This document shows, piece after piece, positions 1 through 7,947 of a stretch of 47,947 nt of DNA. The stretch's first letter is position 1. The number at the start of each line of letters is the position of its first letter. Under the pieces are notes generated by a model, which saw only the letters and a program-made list of their open reading frames with translations, had not been told where the DNA came from and did not search any database. The position numbers and the translations under genes were made by a program. Source of the DNA: Proteiniphilum sp. X52 (lineage in GTDB: Bacteria > Bacteroidota > Bacteroidia > Bacteroidales > Dysgonomonadaceae); NCBI RefSeq assembly GCF_003712195.1, contig NZ_RDSD01000029.1, forward strand, positions 1-47,947, given 5' to 3'.

Positions 1-1566
1 TCCCTTGTCGGAATATGAGATTTTAAAGGATGGAAAGATATTATGGTATTTCTTTTTCACATTATCTTCAACACTTGTCAGATCGTCATACATGGAAGAT
101 AACACCTCATACCGGAGTCCGGTATTCAGCGACAATTTGGTATTTGTCCAATTATATTCGGTAAATACGGCCCACTTTGTCTCCTTGCTTTTATAATTCA
201 AATATCCAACCAGAGCGGGTTCAGTCGTCATATCCCCTTCTCCGTTTATTCTGCTGACATCCGCTCCTGCAATAATAGCATGCTTCTCGGATGGATGATA
301 ATTTGCCGCATATCTGGCAGCATATATTGTATAACGCGACAAACTATTCATTTGGGTAAGCAGCTCATTGTTTTCAGTTTCCTCTTTCACATCCTGTTTG
401 AGGGTATTCTTATAAAAGACATAATCGGCATTCAATTCCGACGTCAGATGTTCATTCCATCTGGCATTATGGAAAGCATTCAGTTGCGAATTGTGAATGG
501 TACCTCCATAATCACTTGTCACAAAAAAATCCAGATATCTTTTTTGATTTGCATTTACGGTATTTACCTCCCTCGAATTATCATCTACATTGCTGTATTC
601 TTCATTGAGTTGCATCCCCACTATATGGTTGGGAGAAAACTCATAATCGACGTTCATGCGAAACGTATGGAACTTCTGAAATGGGTAACTTGTCCTATCG
701 GTCACGTATTGCCATAATGTGTCCGTCTGGATATCCTTTATCAGGTATTGGAAGGATTTATTTTTGTATCCAAAAAGGTTATAGTAAACCGATGTGTTCA
801 ATTTCTGTTTTTTATAGTCAATTTGTATATTTTCATAATGAGATGCTTTTTCGCTTTGTCTTAATGCGGAATTTACTTTAACGGCAATTCCTTCCTCCTT
901 TTCTAATGTGTAAATCCGGATAACAGCATTGACGCCGGCATCATATCGGGCACCGGGATTAGTAATCAATTCAATATTCCGGATGTTTTTCACATCAAGT
1001 TGCGAGACTTCATTCATGTTTTGTACTTTCCGGTTATTGATGTAAACAACCGGTTGACCGCTCCCGAACACCTCCAATGTGCCACGATTATTGATAATGC
1101 CGGGTATTTGGGCCAGGACATCATCCATTGAATGTTCCCTGCTTAACAACGTATTCTCCACTTCCGTCGTCAATATGCCGTTTTTGATATTGAAGACAGG
1201 CCGACTCGCAGTTATTGTGATCTCGTTCAATGCCTGACTTTCTTCTTCTAAAATAATGGCAGGCAACGTGATATTTCCTTCCCTGATCGTTATTTCTTGA
1301 TGATGTTTTTTATACCCTATAAAAGAAATTTGCAACAAATAACTCCCCGGAGTATGAATGGTCAGGCCGAATGAGCCGTCTTTCAAACTTGTTGTGCCAG
1401 TCACAAAAACGGTATCAGGCATACTGAAAAATACGATATTGGCAAATTCAACGGGTTCATTTTTATTATCCATAATCAGTCCATTTAGAACGGTTTGGGC
1501 TTCAATGGAAGAGAATAAGAACATAAATGTTATTATCGCAATTGATATTAAAGAAAAATTTCTCAT
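1..1566 (-). CDS. TonB-receptor-like outer-membrane beta-barrel protein, C-terminus beyond window
   Basis: From the ATG at 1566 the frame stays open for 522 codons to the window edge, so the C-terminal barrel is missing. A signal peptide (residues 1-23, ending SSIEAQ) is followed by a carboxypeptidase-regulatory-like beta sandwich (about 24-110). A plug-like region comes next (about 115-225, with IPGIINNRGTLEVFG, VVYINNRKVQ and NPGARYDAG), then long strands rich in aromatic residues. This is the architecture of the Bacteroidetes outer-membrane beta-barrel/TonB-receptor group. These proteins sit in the outer membrane; the ligand cannot be read from sequence. It lies 80 bp downstream of the radical SAM maturase on the same strand, so a role in moving or sensing the modified peptide is plausible but inferred. 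Confidence 0.85.
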   Translation of the reverse strand, partial: MRNFSLISIAIITFMFLFSSIEAQTVLNGLIMDNKNEPVEFANIVFFSMPDTVFVTGTTSLKDGSFGLTIHTPGSYLLQISFIGYKKHHQEITIREGNITLPAIILEEESQALNEITITASRPVFNIKNGILTTEVENTLLSREHSMDDVLAQIPGIINNRGTLEVFGSGQPVVYINNRKVQNMNEVSQLDVKNIRNIELITNPGARYDAGVNAVIRIYTLEKEEGIAVKVNSALRQSEKASHYENIQIDYKKQKLNTSVYYNLFGYKNKSFQYLIKDIQTDTLWQYVTDRTSYPFQKFHTFRMNVDYEFSPNHIVGMQLNEEYSNVDDNSREVNTVNANQKRYLDFFVTSDYGGTIHNSQLNAFHNARWNEHLTSELNADYVFYKNTLKQDVKEETENNELLTQMNSLSRYTIYAARYAANYHPSEKHAIIAGADVSRINGEGDMTTEPALVGYLNYKSKETKWAVFTEYNWTNTKLSLNTGLRYEVLSSMYDDLTSVEDNVKKKYHNIFPSFKISYSDKG

Positions 1567-1646
1567 TGTTTAATTCTTTTGTTCCAGAACTACCCTTATC
1601 AAAAAAGAGGGGGGCAATTGTAGAGATGAATTTCCATCCCAATATC

Positions 1647-2990
1647 TCAATCAATTTTCACTTCTCTGGTTTTGGACACTTTCGTATTTAATTGCTGCTC
1701 ATAAAACATATCGAAAAGAATATCTAAATTTTCAATATCGATAGGGCAAAGATCATAAGGAGCCTTATTCAATTTGAAATTTAACCGCCTTAGATTACAA
1801 CCACCATCGCAAACAGGAAATAGAAGGCATTTCAAACATTTAGGATCTGAATACATATCAGTTCCCAGTATATATTCTGTTAATAAAAAACTATTATATT
1901 TTCGGGTAAATATGTTTCCAATTCTGCGTTCTTTTTTACCTACATCGACCCAACATTTGTAGATATCCCCTTCAGGATCAATCACAAATGAATTTGAATA
2001 AGTTGCGGTACATCCTCCCAATTGAAATTTTGGATAAAGATTGAAGTTAGTAAAATTATAATTCTCAAATAATTTTTTCGCATAAAATATTTTATCTTTT
2101 TCATTAAAACATTCCACTCTACAACTATCGTTGTGTTTGTTGGCATATTTCATAACTAAATGATATTTCTGACCTTCCCACCGATTTTTAAGTTCTTCAT
2201 ATAATAAAGGAAAATCTTCTTCATTTTCAGCATGCACATTCATCCTAATTGTAATGGAGCATTGTGGGATATATTTAAAAACATTTTCAATATTATTTAG
2301 AATAACATCATAGGTTAGATATCCTGATTTATGGATACGGCTTTTATTGTGATTTTCCTTTAATCCATCTATTGTGATTTGGATTAAATTTAGATTATGA
2401 TCATTAAAAAATAAACACTTATCCTTATCTAATAAATAGCCATTTGTTACCAGCGCATGGCTTTTTAATTCTTTTTTTTCATTCTTTTCAATCTTAGTTA
2501 ATATCCTTTTTATATTATTGAATGCAATTAATGGCTCCCCTCCATGCCAACAAAGCTGGAGCTTTGAAGAAACCTCAAATGAATTGATAAAATCAATAAT
2601 CATGTCCTCTACATTTTCTTTCATAAAAATGTAGGGTAAACCTGCCTCATAACAGTATGGGCAATTAAAGTTACATGCATAAGTGGGTAATAAAACCAAA
2701 CTAAGAATTTTTTCTTGAAAACTTTTTTTATATTTAAGAAACTTTTTTTGAAGAATAAAATTTTCATCATCATAATCTTCTACAAAAATCTTGGCTTTTA
2801 TTAACTTGTCTAGAGTTTCCTCTTCCAAAACCCGAAAAATGGGTTCACTATCTTTTCCATTTTTTATCAGGCACAATTTCCTATAAACATCTATTGATAA
2901 AGATATTAGCACATTGGTTATAGAATTATAGAGTAAAAAACAATTATGTCTTTTTGATTCATATAAATAATTGTATCTTGACCACTTCAT
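1647..2990 (-). CDS. radical SAM/SPASM peptide maturase
   Basis: 447 residues. The radical SAM cluster motif CxxxCxxC is at C106, C110 and C113 (YACNFNCPYCYE), followed by a glycine-rich SAM-binding segment (WHGGEP). The C-terminal third has the SPASM cysteine pattern: a Cys in GGCTATYS, one in DIYKCWVD, then CLKCLLFPVCDGGC and a final CPID, which would hold auxiliary Fe-S clusters. Residues 1-90 (YNYLYESKRHNCFLLYNS onward) look like the N-terminal region seen in Bacteroidetes peptide-modifying rSAM proteins. SPASM enzymes commonly install crosslinks or other changes in ribosomal peptides. The nearest candidate substrate is the 60-residue peptide encoded 67 bp upstream. Sulfatase-maturase function is less likely, as no sulfatase is nearby. 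The gene is clearly AT-richer than its rightward neighbours. Confidence 0.9.
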   Translation of the reverse strand: MKWSRYNYLYESKRHNCFLLYNSITNVLISLSIDVYRKLCLIKNGKDSEPIFRVLEEETLDKLIKAKIFVEDYDDENFILQKKFLKYKKSFQEKILSLVLLPTYACNFNCPYCYEAGLPYIFMKENVEDMIIDFINSFEVSSKLQLCWHGGEPLIAFNNIKRILTKIEKNEKKELKSHALVTNGYLLDKDKCLFFNDHNLNLIQITIDGLKENHNKSRIHKSGYLTYDVILNNIENVFKYIPQCSITIRMNVHAENEEDFPLLYEELKNRWEGQKYHLVMKYANKHNDSCRVECFNEKDKIFYAKKLFENYNFTNFNLYPKFQLGGCTATYSNSFVIDPEGDIYKCWVDVGKKERRIGNIFTRKYNSFLLTEYILGTDMYSDPKCLKCLLFPVCDGGCNLRRLNFKLNKAPYDLCPIDIENLDILFDMFYEQQLNTKVSKTREVKID

Positions 2991-3020
2991 ATTTAATATA
3001 AATTTTAGGATTTTGAATAT

Positions 3021-3046
3021 GAAGCCGATCTGTTGTGATCGGCTTC
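3021..3046 (-). other. perfect 10-bp hairpin between peptide gene and maturase
   Basis: GAAGCCGATC at 3021-3030 pairs perfectly with GATCGGCTTC at 3037-3046 around a 6-base loop. It lies 11 bp after the peptide stop codon and 30 bp before the maturase start. No run of U follows in the direction of transcription. It could be an attenuator, a processing site or a 3' stabiliser that keeps peptide mRNA in excess over maturase mRNA. The role is inferred. Confidence 0.75.
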
Positions 3047-3057
3047 AAACTTGACTT

Positions 3058-3240
3058 TTAGAAGATACTAAAGGCTACTCCTGCGTTCAATGTAGGTTCT
3101 GTAGTACCATCAGTGCATCTATAAATAATTCCATCATTCTTACATTCGTCAGACACCTGATCATATTGCCCTCCAATGATTTTATCCATTTGTTCAGATA
3201 GAATGTCTTGGTTTTCTACTATAAAATCTAAAGTTTTCAT
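3058..3240 (-). CDS. small double-glycine-leader peptide, candidate RiPP precursor
   Basis: 60 residues. The N-terminal half (MKTLDFIVENQDILSEQ...) ends in LSEQMDKIIGG, close to the bacteriocin/ComC-type leader consensus with Gly-Gly at 23-24. The putative 36-residue core has Cys33 and Cys42, Thr/Asp-rich TDGTTEPT and a hydrophobic end (AGVAFSIF). It is the first gene of a leftward unit with the radical SAM maturase and the outer-membrane receptor. Known GG-leader precursors are cut after Gly-Gly by C39-type peptidases during export; no such exporter is in view, but the cluster runs off the left edge. No close family was recognised; assignment as substrate rests on size, leader and context. 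Confidence 0.75.
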   Translation of the reverse strand: MKTLDFIVENQDILSEQMDKIIGGQYDQVSDECKNDGIIYRCTDGTTEPTLNAGVAFSIF

Positions 3241-3909
3241 TTGTTTGTCTTTTTTATTGGCTCTTCTACATGTTTGGCTATTTGGAAGATTTACGATTAT
3301 GATTTACTAAAATTTCATCAGATAGCTATATCTCTATATGAAACACATCTATCGTGCATACCACAAACATCATAATTTTTGCCTGTTAGCTACTACTTTT
3401 CACTGTTTGGGCGGCTTCCGGCAAAATCAGTCATCCCCAAACCCGTGGGTGTTTGAAATTACCGTGTGTTGTGTTATCTTTGCAGTGCCTTTTCTTGTAA
3501 GTTTAGTTAAACATCAGGGTTGATTCGTCTCAATTTGGTTGTTTCGCTTTCCTGGCAAGGGAAGGCTTTTTAATGTCCGTACTTACGGTTTCTGAGGCCG
3601 CTGGGACAAATTACGCAATCCTGTTCCGACAGTTATCATAACGGTCAGACGTATTCCGGTCAAATCTCAAAATCGCCATACATGGCGCCGCACCCGTTGG
3701 TGAACGTGATAGTGTATATTCCCGACGACAATACGATTTTCTTCATTTTCATGATGGCACCTATTATGAAATTTCTGCCTCAAATCTAAATAATATATTT
3801 CTCTTGCGAAACAGGATATTGAGAGATACAAAAATTTAACTACAGCCATCGACATACCCCCCTGATAACCAAAGACACTTACCATAAGAATACAAGACGG
3901 CACAAAATT
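3241..3909. other. gene-free stretch with possible decayed coding sequence
   Basis: No intact gene is convincing here. A consensus promoter at 3452-3482 reads rightward into sequence with an ATG at 3573 whose frame stops after 23 codons. Pieces of other frames look protein-like (for example HDGTYYEIS around 3745-3775), which suggests a gene broken by frameshifts. I could not identify the ancestor. The short leftward frame at 3667-3903 shows no protein-like features. Confidence 0.4.
3452..3482 (+). promoter_or_regulatory. Bacteroidetes-type promoter, rightward
   Basis: TTTG at 3452-3455, a 19-base spacer and TATCTTTG at 3475-3482 match the Bacteroidetes sigma-ABfr consensus in both boxes. No intact gene lies downstream on this strand before the leftward regulator gene, so it either serves a decayed gene or an unrecognised RNA. 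Confidence 0.65.
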
Positions 3910-5592
3910 TTAACGAGTGAGGTTGAAGGTCAAGCAGGCTTTCCGCAACACGGAGCAGAAATCAACCCCTATCTTCTTATTGAGGTTGGTGCGGGCCTTG
4001 TAAACGGTATGTTCGCTCTGGTTGAGTGCAAAAGCGACTTCCTGTACGCTCAATCCAGCATACGAGAGGAGGCACACGTTATATTCGGTTTCCGAAAGCG
4101 TGGGGCAATGCTGTCTGATAAAAAGCCGTATTCCCGGATTAAGGTGTTCCACGGTTTGCCGTATATCCAGTCCGGGTGTTTTTATGCTTTTGGCGAATAG
4201 GATTTTATCCAGCCTGTCAATCAAAGGTTGATGGGTTTTCTGCTCCTTTTCGCTCATCCTGTATTTCAGTCGTACTGTTTTCTTCAACACATCCAACTTC
4301 CAATGCAACGCTTCTTCCAATGCCGTTTCACTCTCTTTCCCCGAGGACAAGAGGTCTCTCGTGGTTTTTCGCAACGTATTTACATTTTCCTGTATTCTCA
4401 GATTAGCCGCTTTTTCCCCCAACATCCGCCAGAAGAGAAACAAAAAGGCGATTGCCACGACCAGCAAAACACCCATCAACATCATCAGCAATTGCTGAAA
4501 ACGGATAAACCGTTGATTATAGTGGTTCTGCTGTTGCTCATAATTGTATTTTTGCTCTATTTCGTAAACCGACTGATTTTTCCGGTCGTCCATGATCCGG
4601 TTAAGGCTGTTTATCCGTTTATCTTGATAAGCGAACGCGTCATTGTCATGCCCCCTTGCTTTTTCCCACTCAGCCAAAAACCTGTAAGCGCTTGCCTTGA
4701 GGTAATTGTTATCCGTTGAGTCAATGCTGTCCTTTAATTTTCCGGTATAGAAGGCGGCCGAATCGGGCCGTTCCATTTGCGAATATAATGTTGCGAAATT
4801 CAAATAGTACCGGGTCTGATCCTTCTTATCCGGGTTATATTGGTAGGATTGAAGGAAATATCCTTCCGCCTCGGTAAATTGTCCTGTTTGCTGATAAGCC
4901 ACGCCAATATTTTGTGCCAATAAACTTTGCAATATTCCATCATTAGTCGACTTTGCGGAATTCAGTCCCTTTTGAAAATAAAAAAATGCGCTGTCGGGAT
5001 TTTTGTCCAGCAGGAACATCCGCCCCACAGCGCTTAAACTATAGGCTTCTTTCTCGGGATATGCATTGTAGAATCGGGCGGCCGCTTTATATCTCTCCAG
5101 CGCCTTGGTATACAAATCCTGCACCGCAAATAAATCCCCGAGATTATATTGTACCAACCCTTGCAAGGCGTAGTCGCCTGCTTCCGCGGCATAATCCCCG
5201 GCAGCCAGATAATGTTCCGTCGCTTTTTCGTATTCCTGCCGTTCACGGTGCACACAGCCGCTGTAGAACCAGGCCAAGGTAGTTGTATGGGAATCCTTAT
5301 TCCGGGCTGAGAAATGATCGCGCGCCAGAAAGATCAGCGTATCTTCGTGTATGGAACGCCGGGTTTTGTATTTCGCCTGCACCTGCGTTACCAGAAAATG
5401 CATATAATGTTCATGGCGGAGGCTTTTTTCCGGATAAAAAATGGAATCGATCAGCCGCATGGCGCTGTCGGGGTTGCTTTCCACAAGGCGTTGGGCCTCC
5501 ACCAGCAACCCGGGTGCTTCGGGCTGGGGCCTGCACGCCGCGAAGATGAACGCTCCGAGTGTGATTGCTATGGTATAAAATATCTCACGCAT
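3910..5592 (-). CDS. lipoprotein-anchored TPR protein with transmembrane helix and C-terminal HTH
   Basis: 560 residues. The N-terminus ends in a lipobox (IFAAC, Cys20). Residues about 35-330 are tetratricopeptide-like helices (YEKATEHYLAAGDY, YTKALERYKAAARFY, FTEAEGYFLQSY). A coiled region precedes one membrane helix (367-390), then a basic linker and a LuxR/ECF-region-4-like helix-turn-helix at about 500-541 (SVQEVAFALNQSEHTVYKAR). Similar TPR-TM-HTH proteins are common in Bacteroidales and are usually called putative transcriptional regulators. The layout puts a periplasmic sensor and a cytoplasmic DNA-binding end on one chain. It is 80 bp downstream of the FUSC gene, and a TATATTTG box and a palindrome precede it. 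Confidence 0.8.
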   Translation of the reverse strand: MREIFYTIAITLGAFIFAACRPQPEAPGLLVEAQRLVESNPDSAMRLIDSIFYPEKSLRHEHYMHFLVTQVQAKYKTRRSIHEDTLIFLARDHFSARNKDSHTTTLAWFYSGCVHRERQEYEKATEHYLAAGDYAAEAGDYALQGLVQYNLGDLFAVQDLYTKALERYKAAARFYNAYPEKEAYSLSAVGRMFLLDKNPDSAFFYFQKGLNSAKSTNDGILQSLLAQNIGVAYQQTGQFTEAEGYFLQSYQYNPDKKDQTRYYLNFATLYSQMERPDSAAFYTGKLKDSIDSTDNNYLKASAYRFLAEWEKARGHDNDAFAYQDKRINSLNRIMDDRKNQSVYEIEQKYNYEQQQNHYNQRFIRFQQLLMMLMGVLLVVAIAFLFLFWRMLGEKAANLRIQENVNTLRKTTRDLLSSGKESETALEEALHWKLDVLKKTVRLKYRMSEKEQKTHQPLIDRLDKILFAKSIKTPGLDIRQTVEHLNPGIRLFIRQHCPTLSETEYNVCLLSYAGLSVQEVAFALNQSEHTVYKARTNLNKKIGVDFCSVLRKACLTFNLTR

Positions 5593-5605
5593 CTACAACA
5601 TCTCA

Positions 5606-5634
5606 GTCCTGTTGGTTTCAACAGGACAAATATA
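5606..5634 (-). promoter_or_regulatory. -7 box and palindrome before the TPR/HTH regulator
   Basis: On the leftward strand TATATTTG (5627-5634) fits the -7 consensus; no good -33 box is seen. The start point would fall in a perfect 9-bp inverted repeat, GTCCTGTTG (5606-5614) and CAACAGGAC (5619-5627), 14 bp before the ATG. It could be an operator, for example for autoregulation, or a 5' stem-loop. Confidence 0.5.
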
Positions 5635-5672
5635 TATATTTTTCTGCAAAAGGAAATAAAGAAAGGATAATT

Positions 5673-7829
5673 CTACCGCCCCTGATACAGACCCACAATC
5701 CCTTTGGCCTCTGTCAGCAACTCGCGCGCAACATGTGCGATATTGTTGATAAGCCTTGCCCTGCGGTTTCCGGCATCGCCCATCATCTTGTCGATCTGTT
5801 CATCCCAACAGTTTGCTTTCCGGAAACTGTCCTCAATCTGCTTTTCATCGGCGTTGTTGGTTAACATCTCCGAAACCAGCCGGAGCACATCGCTCACGTC
5901 ACGGCAAAGGGCAAGTTCTGTTTCCGACAGGTCGCCGGCCGACTTATGGACACCGAAAGCGGAGATATAAGACAACAGGGCGTGGTTCAGGTTAGTGAGG
6001 TTAAAAGCCTTATCCTGGTACCGGCGCCTGCTCTTGGGTTCCAGCCTCATCCATTTCCAGGCCGAAGTCAAGGCGTTGTCGGCATTGTAAGCGGTACGAC
6101 GGTTGTGAAGATAATCCTCCTCGGAGACGGCACCGTCATAGATGCTCTCGAAATAACGCCTGTTTTTTGCCACCGCATTCAGCATCAACCCCGGGAGCTG
6201 CTTGTACTGCCAATCGGGCCAGATAAAGCGCACAGCCAGATAGGCGAGCGCGCCGCCCACCAACGTATCGATGACGCGGGGGATCATTACGGCTACTCCC
6301 TGGTTGGAAAGCAAATTGAAAGCTGCCAGCACGAAGATAGTGATAAAGACGACAGCGATCGTATAGTTTTTCTTCAGCCAGTAAAAGAAGAAGTAAATGG
6401 AGGTGAGCAGCAAGAGTGTCTGTCCGGGCGTGGTGGGCAGCAGTTGTGCCAGGGCGACCCCTCCAACGACCCCCAGCAAGGTGCCGAAGACGCGGTGAAA
6501 GAGCCGGATACGCGTGGCGCTATAGGTTTGCTGGACGACAATCAGCGATGTCATCAGTATCCACGAACCCTTCCCGAAATTCAAATAAAGCATGATCCCA
6601 TATCCCAGCATCCAACACAAGGTAAGCCTCACTGCAAAGCGAAAACGGGGATGAGCGGCATGCAACAGTGACTTCAAACCGGTTCTCTCCGGCTTCCGGG
6701 AATGAAAGACCGTCACATCTATCTGGTCGATAGTTTTTTCATTCTCCCGGAGATTTTCTTCCAATCCCGTCAGGTTTCTCAGCAGTAACGACAAAGTATG
6801 ATAATAGGGTTGGTCTTTCTCCGCATCGAGCATTGCCCGTAGCGCCGTTATCGTCCATTTCAACGAGAATGGATGCCTGTAAGGTCGTTCGGTCAGCAGC
6901 GAGTCGGCATAGAGGCGAACTGCCGCCGCAATCTCCCTCATCAGCTTTCCGAACCCTTCCAGCAAATCGCCGCTCTTCACCTGCCGCGACAACAAATCGT
7001 ACTGCTCATGGCTCGATATGGCCCTTTCCTGCATGGCCTGCAACAAAAACCATTGGCGATAGTAATGATCCACCACCGGAAGTGCTTCAGGAGTGCATTC
7101 TTCCGAGTAGCTGTAAAGGTCGTTCTTGCATGCTTCGATCTGTTGCGCCAGATTTGTGTTTTTTTGTGCCAGCTGGATCCTGATCCCTTTTTGGACGTGG
7201 GGATCGCTAGGGAATAAATTCGCCTTCAGGTCGATATATTCTGCCAGGAAGTGAAACCCGCGGGCAAGCTGTTGTTGCAATAGCCGATAAGGCCTGAAGT
7301 AAAGTAGCAGGATAGAGATCACGGCATAACAGAAGGCTCCAAGGGTGAAGAACAGGGGAAGATAATACCATTTTTCACTGTTTTCAGCCGCCAGCATGGA
7401 ATAGACCAAAATAAGCATTGTCCCGAAAGTGACGCCCTGCATCCGTGAGTCGACACCTCCCATCAAAAGGAGGGAAAAGGAGAGGAGCAGCAGCACAATG
7501 GCAAACCAGGCCGGTGAAGGGAGAAAGATAGCCACCAAGCTACTGGTGATTACGTAAAGTATAAGCGCCATGGCGGAAGATTTGACCCTTCCTTTCGGAT
7601 GCACGTCGGTCTCCCCCAACGCCATCGCCACCACTCCCAGCGCAAGGGTCGTCCCGAAAAAGGAGTGATGGAATATCAACTCGGCGGGGATCAGCAGGAA
7701 GGCAATGGATACGGTCACCTTCAACGCCCACAAATGATCGGGGCTTTTCCAGAACACATTGATCCAGAGGTCGGCTATCCTATCTTTTATCGATTCTACT
7801 CCATTACTCATCTCTTTATCTTTTGACAT
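5673..7829 (-). CDS. FUSC/YccS-family inner-membrane protein
   Basis: About 718 residues from the ATG at 7829; the frame also extends to a TTG at 7850, which is less likely, and a further ATG lies at 7811. Two blocks of hydrophobic helices (about residues 28-185 and 388-525) alternate with two cytoplasmic helical regions, as in the YccS/YhfK/FUSC group. The second block contains the typical SWILMTSLIVVQQTYSATR stretch, followed by RLFHRVFGTLLGVVGG. Members resemble aromatic-acid efflux proteins; the substrate here is unknown. It follows the DUF5686 outer-membrane gene on the same strand, with a heptamer/octamer repeat tract between the two. Confidence 0.88.
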   Translation of the reverse strand: MSKDKEMSNGVESIKDRIADLWINVFWKSPDHLWALKVTVSIAFLLIPAELIFHHSFFGTTLALGVVAMALGETDVHPKGRVKSSAMALILYVITSSLVAIFLPSPAWFAIVLLLLSFSLLLMGGVDSRMQGVTFGTMLILVYSMLAAENSEKWYYLPLFFTLGAFCYAVISILLLYFRPYRLLQQQLARGFHFLAEYIDLKANLFPSDPHVQKGIRIQLAQKNTNLAQQIEACKNDLYSYSEECTPEALPVVDHYYRQWFLLQAMQERAISSHEQYDLLSRQVKSGDLLEGFGKLMREIAAAVRLYADSLLTERPYRHPFSLKWTITALRAMLDAEKDQPYYHTLSLLLRNLTGLEENLRENEKTIDQIDVTVFHSRKPERTGLKSLLHAAHPRFRFAVRLTLCWMLGYGIMLYLNFGKGSWILMTSLIVVQQTYSATRIRLFHRVFGTLLGVVGGVALAQLLPTTPGQTLLLLTSIYFFFYWLKKNYTIAVVFITIFVLAAFNLLSNQGVAVMIPRVIDTLVGGALAYLAVRFIWPDWQYKQLPGLMLNAVAKNRRYFESIYDGAVSEEDYLHNRRTAYNADNALTSAWKWMRLEPKSRRRYQDKAFNLTNLNHALLSYISAFGVHKSAGDLSETELALCRDVSDVLRLVSEMLTNNADEKQIEDSFRKANCWDEQIDKMMGDAGNRRARLINNIAHVARELLTEAKGIVGLYQGR

Positions 7830-7841
7830 ATCTGTGCAGGA

Positions 7842-7947
7842 AATTACCAATTACCAATTACCAATTACCAATTGCCAATTGCCAATTAATTGGTACACCA
7901 AACATCATCCAATCATCCAATCATCCAATCATCCAATCATCCAATCA
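7842..7947. repeat. two adjacent short tandem-repeat tracts (7-bp and 8-bp units)
   Basis: 7842-7883 is four AATTACC followed by two AATTGCC units plus a partial one. 7903-7947 is five copies of an 8-bp ATCCAATC-type unit that runs into the stop codon of the upstream gene. On the sense strand of the FUSC gene the first tract reads GGTAATT/GGCAATT, and it ends just before that gene's start region. Confidence 0.95.

Noticed and set aside
1647-2990. Anaerobic sulfatase-maturating enzyme
   Set aside because: No sulfatase gene nearby, and a GG-leader peptide precedes it; peptide maturase fits better, though not proven.
3338-3523. Rightward 61-codon frame
   Set aside because: Covers the promoter at 3452-3482; no protein-like features.
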